NCBI GenBank assembly: GCA_015490115.1
Contig: WFYM01000186.1
Coordinates: 1-5,009 of the forward strand
DNA from: Aquificaceae bacterium
GTDB taxonomy: Bacteria > Aquificota > Aquificia > Aquificales > Aquificaceae
DNA length: 5,009 nucleotides
Direction: 5' to 3'
Made by a program: the position numbers and the translations under genes. Under the pieces are notes generated by a model, which saw only the letters and a program-made list of their open reading frames with translations, was not told the origin of the DNA and searched no databases. Below, one piece after another: positions 1-5,009 of the stretch (positions are counted from its first letter, which is position 1; each line of letters opens with the position of its first letter).

Positions 1-96
1 GTTACAGGTGGGGACGGGTGGTTCTTTGAAGACATAGGGACCTACGATCCCCTTATACTCCACAAGGGTATGCTGAGGTTGGGGGGTTACCTATGA
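1..96 (+). CDS. coaX: C-terminal end of probable type III pantothenate kinase (partial)
   Basis: The frame is open from the first base of the window and ends at a TGA whose first two bases are the last two of the dnaJ ATG. The 31 visible residues begin VTGGDG and contain DPLILHKGMLRL. A TGG turn followed some 15-20 residues later by a D-x-x-L-x-L-x-G-(L/M) tail is the usual C-terminal end of CoaX, the ASKHA-fold kinase that phosphorylates pantothenate in the first step of coenzyme A synthesis; the TGG belongs to the nucleotide-binding (adenosine) motif. Only the tail is visible, so the catalytic aspartates cannot be checked and another ASKHA-fold protein remains possible. The ATGA overlap suggests co-transcription and translational coupling with dnaJ. 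Confidence 0.7.
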   Translation, partial: VTGGDGWFFEDIGTYDPLILHKGMLRLGGYL

Positions 97-1154
97 AGGA
101 CTACTACAAGATACTCGGGGTAAGCAGGGATGCGACTCAGGAGGAGATAAAGAAGGCTTACAGGAGGCTCGCTAGGCTCTACCACCCCGACAGGAACCCG
201 GACCCGAAGGCTGAGGAGATGTTCAAGGAGATAAACGAAGCTTACCACGTCCTCTCGGACGAGGAGAGGAGAAGGGAATACGACAGGATCTTAAAGAGCG
301 GGGACGAGAGGAAGTTCAAGGACTTCTTAGAATACATACAGGAGTTTGTGGAGAGCATTATAAAGGGGGAGAGAGCAAAAAAGCCGAGGAAGGGACAAGA
401 CGTAAGGGTGAAGGTCCACCTCTCCTTAGAGGAAGCTGCCTTCGGGTGCGAGAAGGTGGTTGAGTTCGACAGGTGGGTTGACTGTCCGGACTGCGGAGGA
501 AAGGGTGTTGTCGGTGAAGCTGAGACGGTCGTCTGCCACGCCTGCGGCGGTAAGGGAAAGAGGGTGAGCGGTATATTCAGCTTCCCGAGACCTTGCTCGG
601 TATGTAAGGGAAAAGGTTTCATAATAAAGAACCTCTGTCCAACCTGCCTCGGGAGGGGAAGGGTGACAACGAAGGCGAGGATAAAGGTGAAGATACCGCC
701 GGGAACGGACGAGGGTGACGTCCTTAAAGTTCCCGAAAAGGGACACTCAGGTGTAAACGGTGGACCCCCCGGAGACCTATACCTGAAGGTGTTTTTCAAA
801 GAACATCCCATCTTTAAGAAGGTCGGTCTCGACCTCTACCTCGAACACAGGATAAGCTACCCCCTCGCGGTTTTGGGAGGCGTTACAAAGGTCCCCACCC
901 TCGAGGGGGAGGAGGAGGTGTTCGTCCAGCCGGGAACCGAGTGCGGGTCTACGAAGACACTCCCGGGCAAGGGCTTCCCGAGGGAGGGGAGGAGGGGGAA
1001 CCTGATAATCACCTTCAGGATAGAGGTTCCAAAAAACCTCACGAGATCCCAGAGGAAGCTACTCGAGAAGCTGGCGAAAGAGCTGGGTGAAGAAGGTGTG
1101 GACAAGGGGGTGAGCTTCAAAGAGAGGATAGTCGGCTGGATCAGGAGGATCTGA
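93..1154 (+). CDS. dnaJ: DnaJ-family (Hsp40) co-chaperone with zinc finger
   Basis: This is a cytosolic co-chaperone that delivers unfolded proteins to DnaK and stimulates its ATPase. The J domain spans about residues 1-66, starting MKDYYKILGV, with the essential HPD tripeptide at 31-33. The zinc-finger domain carries four CxxCxGxG repeats with cysteine pairs at 131/134, 148/151, 168/171 and 182/185. Pairs 1+4 and 2+3 should bind one zinc ion each, and their spacing (17, 20, 14) is close to E. coli DnaJ. The C-terminal substrate-binding domains cover roughly 103-315, including IPPGTDEGDVLKVPEKG and the PGKGFP strand region. At 353 aa it is shorter than the usual 370-380. The Gly/Phe-rich linker is missing: residues 67-102 are charged and partly helical instead. 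The ATG overlaps the upstream TGA (ATGA), with a GAGGT at 75-79 that is rather far away, so coupled translation is likely. The 3' end overlaps tsaE by 14 bp. Family assignment is very firm; which paralogue it is cannot be told, since Aquificaceae may have more than one dnaJ. Confidence 0.95.
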   Translation: MKDYYKILGVSRDATQEEIKKAYRRLARLYHPDRNPDPKAEEMFKEINEAYHVLSDEERRREYDRILKSGDERKFKDFLEYIQEFVESIIKGERAKKPRKGQDVRVKVHLSLEEAAFGCEKVVEFDRWVDCPDCGGKGVVGEAETVVCHACGGKGKRVSGIFSFPRPCSVCKGKGFIIKNLCPTCLGRGRVTTKARIKVKIPPGTDEGDVLKVPEKGHSGVNGGPPGDLYLKVFFKEHPIFKKVGLDLYLEHRISYPLAVLGGVTKVPTLEGEEEVFVQPGTECGSTKTLPGKGFPREGRRGNLIITFRIEVPKNLTRSQRKLLEKLAKELGEEGVDKGVSFKERIVGWIRRI

Positions 1155-1521
1155 ACTTTATCCTCACCACCCTCGTGCTTCCCTCCCCGAAGTCTATCTC
1201 CACGAGGACGTCCCAAAGGTCCCCCTCGCACCACTCAACAGCTACGATCCCTTCTCCTAAAAGCTCCGTCCAGTCGAAGTCCTTTACCCTGTATAGGTCC
1301 ACATGAAGTAGCTTTCCTCTCTTCGTCGGATACTCGTTCACTATTGTAAAGGTTGGGCTTCTTACCTGGTGACCCTCCTCTATACCGAGACCCCTCGCAA
1401 GACCCCTTACAAAAGTCGTCTTACCGCTACCGAGGGGACCCTTGAGGCATATGACCTCTTTACCTTTCAACCTTTTGGCGAGGGACTCCCCGAGGGCTTC
1501 CATCTCCCCGGGGGTCCTCAC
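1141..1521 (-). CDS. tsaE: TsaE, ATPase for tRNA t6A37 modification
   Basis: TsaE (YjeE/YdiB family) is a small P-loop ATPase that works with TsaB, TsaC and TsaD to make N6-threonylcarbamoyladenosine at position 37 of ANN-decoding tRNAs. Visible family signatures in the 126 aa are the Walker A loop GPLGSGKTT at 28-36, the SPTFTIVNEY segment at 55-64, the HVDLYR motif at 73-78 with its metal-site aspartate, and VEW at 95-97. The length is slightly below the usual 130-155 aa. The listed start is a GTG, the first standard start codon after an in-frame TAG, but it has only a weak, distant AAGGT upstream. It also omits a strand-like KVEVFR segment that resembles the N-terminal beta strand of the family; see the candidate ribosome binding site at 1555-1561. 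The gene begins 16 nt after the cfiA stop, so it is probably the last gene of the cfi transcript. Its 3' end overlaps dnaJ by 14 bp on the opposite strand. Function is firm; the exact start is not. Confidence 0.93.
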   Translation of the reverse strand: MRTPGEMEALGESLAKRLKGKEVICLKGPLGSGKTTFVRGLARGLGIEEGHQVRSPTFTIVNEYPTKRGKLLHVDLYRVKDFDWTELLGEGIVAVEWCEGDLWDVLVEIDFGEGSTRVVRIKFRSS

Positions 1522-1537
1522 CCTGAAGACTTCTACC

Positions 1538-3490
1538 TTACTGGTAACTCTTGTCCTCCTTGTAGGGTTCTATCCTGAGTATAGCTTCGTCAGGGTTCAC
1601 CTGGTCTCCGGGGTTTGCGAATATCTTCTTCACTATGCCCTGTATAGGGGCGTGTATCTCATTTTCCATTTTCATAGCTTCGACGACAGCTACCGTCTGA
1701 CCCTGCTCAACTGGGTCACCTTCCTTGACGAGGATCTTCACAACCTTCCCGGGCATAGGGGGTGTAACGTCTCCGGGTTCGGTAGCCTTCGGTATCCCCT
1801 CTTCTTGGGCGGGAGCCGTCGTCGTCGCCCCCTGACCGGAAGGTATTGCTTCCCTTTTGGGGAACAGCTGGACCTCTTCGAGCCTGCCGTCTATCCTGAT
1901 GTAGTATTTCCTCGGCTTTCCGGGTTCCGACTCTACTGAGACGCCTTCGAGCTTCACCTTGAACCTGTCTCCGTGGTAGATGACGTCGAACTCAACGGGT
2001 GCAGCTCCGGGGACCTTACCGGGTTCCGTCTCCGCTATCTCGGGAACCTCCTCTATAGGCTCCGGATGAAGCTCTCCCTTCTCCTTAGCCAGCAGGAATT
2101 CCTTAGCCTGCATCGGGAAGAGTATGTAGAGGAGTATCTCCTCGTCGGTGGGCTTCCTTCCCAAGATCTTCTCAAGCTCAGCTTCCGCCTTTTCCCACTC
2201 CTGCTGGTCCGCCAGATCTCCCGGTCTTATGGAGAAGTCAGGCTCCTTTCCGGGACCTAAGATCTTCTCCACGAGTTCTTTGGAGATGGGTCCGGGAGGC
2301 TTTCCGTATTTCCCCTCAACGTAGTCCCTAACTTCTTTGGTAATCGTCTTGTATCTCTCGCCTGTGATCACGTTGAGAACAGCCTGGACACCCACTATCT
2401 GGGAAGAGGGAGTAAGGAGGGGCGGGTATCCGAGGTCCTTCTCCACCCTCGGGACCTCCTCGAGAGCTTCCTCTATCTTGTCGAGGGCGTTCGCTTCAGC
2501 GAGCTGGGCTACCATGTTCGAGATCATCCCTCCCGGTATCTTGTGAATTAGGACCTTAGCGTTCACACCAGCGTATTCGGTCTCGTACTTCTTATACTTC
2601 TTCTTTATCTTCTTGGCTTCCTCAGCAGCTTCCGATATCTTGGCGAGGTCGAGACCCGTGTCGAAAGGTGTGTCTTGGAGGGCTGCGACGATGGTCTCCG
2701 TTGCCGGGTGTGAGGAGCCGAAGGCGAGGGGTGAGAGGACCGTATCGAGCATATCGACACCTGCAAGAACTGCCATCATGTGGTTTATGGTAGCCATACC
2801 GCTCATGTCGTGGTTGTGGAGAAGGACGGGTATCTTACCTTCAGTTGCCTCCTTTATCCCCTTTATTATCTGGTAGCACTCGAAGGGGGTCATTATCCCC
2901 GTTGCGTCCTTGAAGGAGATCCAGTCGGGTTCCATCTCCGCAAGCTCCCTCGCGTACTCCATCCACTTCTCGTAAGTGTGGACGGGAGACCTGTTGTAGC
3001 TTATCTCAGCGTGGACCTCTCCCCCGAACTCCTTTATAGCTTTTACCGCCACCTCTATATTCCTGTTGTCGTTGAGGGAGTCAAAGACTCTAAAGACTGT
3101 TATCCCGTTCTCTATAGCCTTCTCTATGAACTTCTTCACCACTTTGTCGGACCTCGGTCTGTAACCCACTATGTTCTGTCCCCTGAAGAGCATTTGGAGT
3201 TTTGTGTTCGGCATGACTTCTTTTATGCGCCTTAGCCTCTCCCAAGGGTCTTCCTTCAGATACCTCAGGCACACATCGTATGTCGCTCCTCCCCACACCT
3301 CCACAGCGTAGAAGCCGCACTTGTCGAGCTTCTCACAAAGGGGAAGGAGGTCGTCGGTCCTCACCCTCGTAGCTAACTTGCACTGCTGACCGTCCCTCGG
3401 GGTGAGGTCGGTTATCAGGATCCTCTTCCTCACCCCCTTGTTTTTAAAGTCTTTTAGCTTCTCCCTGATCTCCTCTACAACCTCTATCAT
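1538..3490 (-). CDS. cfiA: 2-oxoglutarate carboxylase large subunit (carboxyltransferase + biotin carrier)
   Basis: CfiA receives carboxyl groups on its biotin from CfiB and transfers them to 2-oxoglutarate, giving oxalosuccinate for isocitrate dehydrogenase in the reductive TCA cycle. Numbered from the ATG at 3490 (650 aa), an HMGL-like TIM barrel covers about 24-290. Its expected metal ligands are visible: Asp33 in TPRDGQQ, Lys194 in FKDATGI (carbamylated in relatives), and His225/His227 in LLHNHDMSG; the substrate-region arginine is Arg103 in LFRGQN. A conserved PYC/OadA domain follows (about 300-475), then a short beta segment near 498-540, a Pro/Ala-rich linker near 550-570, and a biotinyl domain at about 572-642 with biotin-accepting Lys607 in EAMKMEN. 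I chose the ATG at 3490 because AAGGAGG lies 7 nt upstream; the in-frame GTG at 3496 would be only 1 nt from that site. Sequence and length agree closely with H. thermophilus CfiA as recalled. The alternatives are the paralogous pyruvate carboxylase subunit PycB or oxaloacetate decarboxylase OadA, which share all domains. The enzyme class is certain, the substrate very likely. Confidence 0.92.
   Translation of the reverse strand: MIEVVEEIREKLKDFKNKGVRKRILITDLTPRDGQQCKLATRVRTDDLLPLCEKLDKCGFYAVEVWGGATYDVCLRYLKEDPWERLRRIKEVMPNTKLQMLFRGQNIVGYRPRSDKVVKKFIEKAIENGITVFRVFDSLNDNRNIEVAVKAIKEFGGEVHAEISYNRSPVHTYEKWMEYARELAEMEPDWISFKDATGIMTPFECYQIIKGIKEATEGKIPVLLHNHDMSGMATINHMMAVLAGVDMLDTVLSPLAFGSSHPATETIVAALQDTPFDTGLDLAKISEAAEEAKKIKKKYKKYETEYAGVNAKVLIHKIPGGMISNMVAQLAEANALDKIEEALEEVPRVEKDLGYPPLLTPSSQIVGVQAVLNVITGERYKTITKEVRDYVEGKYGKPPGPISKELVEKILGPGKEPDFSIRPGDLADQQEWEKAEAELEKILGRKPTDEEILLYILFPMQAKEFLLAKEKGELHPEPIEEVPEIAETEPGKVPGAAPVEFDVIYHGDRFKVKLEGVSVESEPGKPRKYYIRIDGRLEEVQLFPKREAIPSGQGATTTAPAQEEGIPKATEPGDVTPPMPGKVVKILVKEGDPVEQGQTVAVVEAMKMENEIHAPIQGIVKKIFANPGDQVNPDEAILRIEPYKEDKSYQ
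1555..1561 (-). promoter_or_regulatory. Candidate Shine-Dalgarno for tsaE inside the cfiA end
   Basis: The minus strand reads AAGGAGG here, a full match to the anti-Shine-Dalgarno core. Six bases later, in the tsaE frame, lies a GTT codon (1548-1546), not a standard start, and translation from it would give VTSKVEVFR before the annotated GTG start. The same bases also encode Lys-Glu in CfiA, a pair that often produces AAGGAG in this genome, so a chance match is quite possible. It is included because the GTG at 1521 has no good site of its own. Confidence 0.35.
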
Positions 3491-3497
3491 GAACACA

Positions 3498-3504
3498 CCT
3501 CCTT
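3498..3504 (-). promoter_or_regulatory. Ribosome binding site of cfiA
   Basis: The minus strand reads AAGGAGG, preceded by an A-rich stretch, and is separated by 7 nt from the ATG at 3490-3488. This decides the cfiA start: the GTG at 3496-3494, in frame two codons upstream, would lie 1 nt from the site, too close for initiation. The site falls in the 21-nt gap between the cfiB stop and the cfiA start. Confidence 0.85.
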
Positions 3505-3511
3505 TTCATAT

Positions 3512-4930
3512 TTATAATCCATGATAGTTGGCTATCGCAGCTGAGATGAGGGCTACGAAATCCTCCTTGTCCCTGTGTTCCTTGTAGTCGAAAACCTCTG
3601 GATGCTCCTCGAGATACTTTGTTGTGAACTTCCCGGCTCTGAAGTCTGGTTCCTTCATGATGTTGATGAGGAGGGGTATCGTTGTCTTTACCCCGGTTAT
3701 CTCGTATGTCTCGAGTGCTGCCCTCATCCTGTCTACAGCTATCTCCCATTCGGGCGCCCAGACTATGAGCTTGGCTATGAGGGAGTCGTAGTAAGGGGTT
3801 ACCTCGTATCCTCTCGAAGCTGCGTGTTCCACCCTAATACCGAACCCGCCGGGAACGTAATACCTCTCTATGACTCCCGTCGATGGTGCGAAGTTGTTTT
3901 TGGGGTCTTCCGCGTTTATCCTGCACTCTATCGAGTATCCGTGGAACTTGACGTCTTCCTGCTTGTATCTCAAAGGCTCACCAGCCGCTATCCTTATCTG
4001 CCACTTGACTATGTCTATTCCCGTTACCATCTCAGTTACCGGGTGTTCGACCTGTATACGTGTGTTCATCTCTATGAAGTAGAGGTTACCCTTCTCGTCC
4101 GCTATGAACTCCATAGTTCCCGCGTTGTAGTACCCTATCTCCTTTGCAGCCTTTGCAACTATCTCACCGTAGTAAGCCCTCTTCTCATCATCGAGGAGAA
4201 GAGAAGGTGCTATCTCGACGAGCTTTTGGTTCCTCCTCTGTATGGAGCAGTCCCTCTCACCGAGGTGTATGACGTTCCCGTATTTGTCCCCGAGGACTTG
4301 AAACTCTATGTGCTTGGGGTTTTCTATGTATTTTTCTAAAAGAAGCTCTCCCCTCCCGAAGGCTTTCTTAGCCTCGTTGTAAGCACTCTCGTAGTTTTTA
4401 ACAAGCTCCTCCTCGTTCCTGCATATCCTTATACCCCTTCCACCGCCACCCGCTGTAGCCTTGAGGAGAACAGGGTAGCCTATCTCTTTAGCGATGGCTT
4501 TTGCTTCTTCTACATCTTTTAAAACTCCTTCAGATCCGGGAACTACGGGAACCCCCGCCTTCTTCATCACCTCCTTGGATCTTGCCTTGTCTCCCATCAG
4601 CTCTATTACCTGCCATGGGGGACCTATGAAGGTTATCCCAGCTTCTTCACACATCCTCGCAAACTCAGCATTCTCAGCCAAAAAGCCGTATCCGGGGTGT
4701 ATGGCGTCAGCTCCCACTTCGAGGGCAAGGTCTATGATCCTCTGCTTGTTCAGATACGTGTCCAAGGGGTCAACACCTATCATGTAGGCTTCATCAGCCA
4801 TCTTGACGTGTCTTGCGGTCCCCTCTATTTCGTTGTATATGGCTACCGTCTGGATCCCAAGCTCTTTCGCAGCCCTTATAACCCTACAGGCTATCTCGCC
4901 CCTGTTTGCGACTAAGATCTTCTTGAACAT
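3512..4930 (-). CDS. cfiB: 2-oxoglutarate carboxylase small subunit (biotin carboxylase)
   Basis: CfiB is the ATP-grasp biotin carboxylase that uses ATP and bicarbonate to carboxylate the biotin of CfiA. The 472 aa show the full three-part fold: an N-terminal domain starting MFKKILVANRGEIACRVIRA with HPGYGFLAEN at 78-87, the ATP-grasp core, and a C-terminal domain with ECRINAEDP at 335-343. Residues matching E. coli AccC active-site positions are all present: Lys116, Lys157, the GGGGRG loop at 161-166, His207, Lys236, Glu274, Glu287, Arg291, Glu295 and Arg337. The C-terminal tail EDFVALISAAIANYHGL is almost the same as the end of H. thermophilus CfiB as I recall it, and the length is identical, which favours cfiB over accC or pycA. 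The ATG has an ideal AGGAGGT site. The gene is first of the cfiB-cfiA-tsaE set, 21 nt ahead of cfiA. Nothing appears broken. The residual doubt is only whether the in vivo substrate of the complex is 2-oxoglutarate or pyruvate. Confidence 0.93.
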   Translation of the reverse strand: MFKKILVANRGEIACRVIRAAKELGIQTVAIYNEIEGTARHVKMADEAYMIGVDPLDTYLNKQRIIDLALEVGADAIHPGYGFLAENAEFARMCEEAGITFIGPPWQVIELMGDKARSKEVMKKAGVPVVPGSEGVLKDVEEAKAIAKEIGYPVLLKATAGGGGRGIRICRNEEELVKNYESAYNEAKKAFGRGELLLEKYIENPKHIEFQVLGDKYGNVIHLGERDCSIQRRNQKLVEIAPSLLLDDEKRAYYGEIVAKAAKEIGYYNAGTMEFIADEKGNLYFIEMNTRIQVEHPVTEMVTGIDIVKWQIRIAAGEPLRYKQEDVKFHGYSIECRINAEDPKNNFAPSTGVIERYYVPGGFGIRVEHAASRGYEVTPYYDSLIAKLIVWAPEWEIAVDRMRAALETYEITGVKTTIPLLINIMKEPDFRAGKFTTKYLEEHPEVFDYKEHRDKEDFVALISAAIANYHGL

Positions 4931-4935
4931 GAGGG

Positions 4936-4942
4936 ACCTCCT
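4936..4942 (-). promoter_or_regulatory. Ribosome binding site of cfiB
   Basis: The minus strand reads AGGAGGT, 5 nt before the ATG at 4930-4928, directly after an A-rich stretch. Strength and spacing are ideal and support the chosen cfiB start. Confidence 0.88.
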
Positions 4943-4986
4943 ATTTTTTCTTTTATTTGGTTAACAACTTCTTTCCGACCCTCAAA

Positions 4987-4992
4987 AGTATA
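4987..4992 (-). promoter_or_regulatory. Weak candidate -10 element upstream of cfiB
   Basis: The minus strand reads TATACT, five of six matches to the bacterial sigma-70 type -10 consensus. It would give a 5' leader of about 50 nt for cfiB. The matching -35 position falls at or beyond the window edge, and no convincing TTGACA-like hexamer is seen, so this is a suggestion only. The element touches a 12-bp inverted repeat at 4992-5003. Confidence 0.25.
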
Positions 4993-5003
4993 TCTGCTCA
5001 GAT
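4992..5003. repeat. Short inverted repeat next to the cfiB promoter candidate
   Basis: ATCTG and CAGAT flank a 2-bp centre, giving a compact dyad of 5-bp arms. It lies immediately upstream of, and shares one base with, the TATACT candidate, a position where an operator could sit. Dyads of this size arise often by chance, and no regulator family is suggested by the sequence. Confidence 0.25.
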
Positions 5004-5009
5004 GTGGAA

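Larger units (their letters stand above)
4931..5009 (-). other. AT-rich region upstream of cfiB, cut by the window edge
   Basis: This is the only non-coding stretch of note. Read on the minus strand it contains the dyad, the TATACT candidate, an A-rich run (about 4958-4944) and the cfiB ribosome binding site. One minus-strand frame stays open from 5007 to a TAG at 4914-4912 inside cfiB, so the end of an upstream gene cannot be excluded. However, its codon choice (AAA, GAA, CGG, TAT) differs from the AAG/GAG/AGG/TAC habit of the neighbours. The other two frames stop early. Confidence 0.5.

Noticed and set aside
242..811. Minus-strand open frame (189 codons) opposite dnaJ
   Set aside because: It is antisense to the J-domain and zinc-finger coding region, with a Pro/Ser/Phe-rich composition typical of a shadow of AGG/GAG/AAG-rich coding DNA. 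No family signature is seen.
1171..1207. Inverted repeat CCTCGTG / CACGAGG with a 23-nt loop just after the dnaJ stop, considered as a terminator
   Set aside because: The stem is only 7 bp, the loop is long, no T-run follows, and the repeat lies inside tsaE coding sequence.
1442..1939. Plus-strand open frame (165 codons) opposite tsaE and the cfiA biotin domain
   Set aside because: It crosses two recognised genes on the other strand and has no domain. It is a codon-bias shadow.
1538..3490. Naming the large subunit oadA or pycB
   Set aside because: Domain order alone allows these names, but the overall sequence and the FGSSHPATET motif fit CfiA as recalled, and there are no membrane decarboxylase partners (OadB/OadG) next to it.
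3494..3496. GTG as start of cfiA (652 aa version)
   Set aside because: It lies 1 nt from the Shine-Dalgarno core, whereas the ATG two codons later has an ideal 7-nt spacing.
3575..4339. Long plus-strand open frame (254 codons) opposite cfiB
   Set aside because: It lies wholly antisense to a clearly recognised biotin carboxylase. Its product is rich in Tyr, Leu, Val and Ser with no domain, as expected from the complement of this codon usage, and it has no good ribosome binding site.
4944..4958. T-rich run on the plus strand, considered as an intrinsic terminator
   Set aside because: Only a 4-bp GAGG/CCTC stem precedes it, and no plus-strand gene ends nearby. On the minus strand it is simply the A-rich leader before the cfiB ribosome binding site.
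4912..5007. Open minus-strand frame ending inside cfiB, possible tail of an upstream gene
   Set aside because: Its middle (YTFEGRKEVVNQIKEKI) is protein-like, but its end would be encoded by the cfiB ribosome binding site and start, its codon use differs from the neighbours, and only 31 codons are visible. Extending the sequence to the right would settle it.

Overview
The window looks like chromosomal DNA from a thermophilic, autotrophic member of the Aquificaceae (Hydrogenobacter, Thermocrinis or Aquifex type). The main reason is a pair of minus-strand genes whose products closely match, from memory, the two subunits of the 2-oxoglutarate carboxylase of Hydrogenobacter thermophilus (CfiB and CfiA). 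This biotin enzyme belongs to the reductive TCA cycle. Compact packing (overlapping or nearly touching genes), heavy AGG use for arginine and Lys/Glu-rich proteins fit a hyperthermophile. The genus cannot be fixed from the sequence alone.

Left part, plus strand (1-1154): the last 31 codons of a gene that is probably type III pantothenate kinase (coaX) run into a dnaJ gene through an ATGA stop/start overlap. The DnaJ protein has a J domain, four CxxCxGxG zinc-finger repeats and the C-terminal substrate-binding domains, but no recognisable Gly/Phe-rich linker.

Right part, minus strand (1141-5009): transcription should run from the right edge leftwards through cfiB (biotin carboxylase subunit, 472 aa), a 21-nt gap with a strong Shine-Dalgarno sequence, cfiA (carboxyltransferase plus biotin carrier subunit, 650 aa), and then tsaE (t6A tRNA-modification ATPase), which starts within 16 nt of the cfiA stop. 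tsaE and dnaJ meet tail to tail and their coding ends overlap by 14 bp, so no intergenic space is left for a terminator. The only non-coding stretch of any size is the 79 bp upstream of cfiB, which is AT-rich and holds a clear ribosome binding site and a weak promoter candidate.

How the genes work together: CfiB carboxylates the biotin on CfiA with ATP and bicarbonate. CfiA then transfers the carboxyl group to 2-oxoglutarate to give oxalosuccinate, which a separate isocitrate dehydrogenase (not in the window) reduces to isocitrate. TsaE and DnaJ are housekeeping functions (tRNA modification and protein folding), and their placement beside cfiBA looks like genome compaction rather than a shared pathway. 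No mobile element, CRISPR array, RNA gene or wholly unknown system was seen. The points most worth checking are the start codon of tsaE, the missing G/F linker in DnaJ, and a Ser-Ser-His motif in CfiA where pyruvate-type enzymes have Thr-Ser-Gln.
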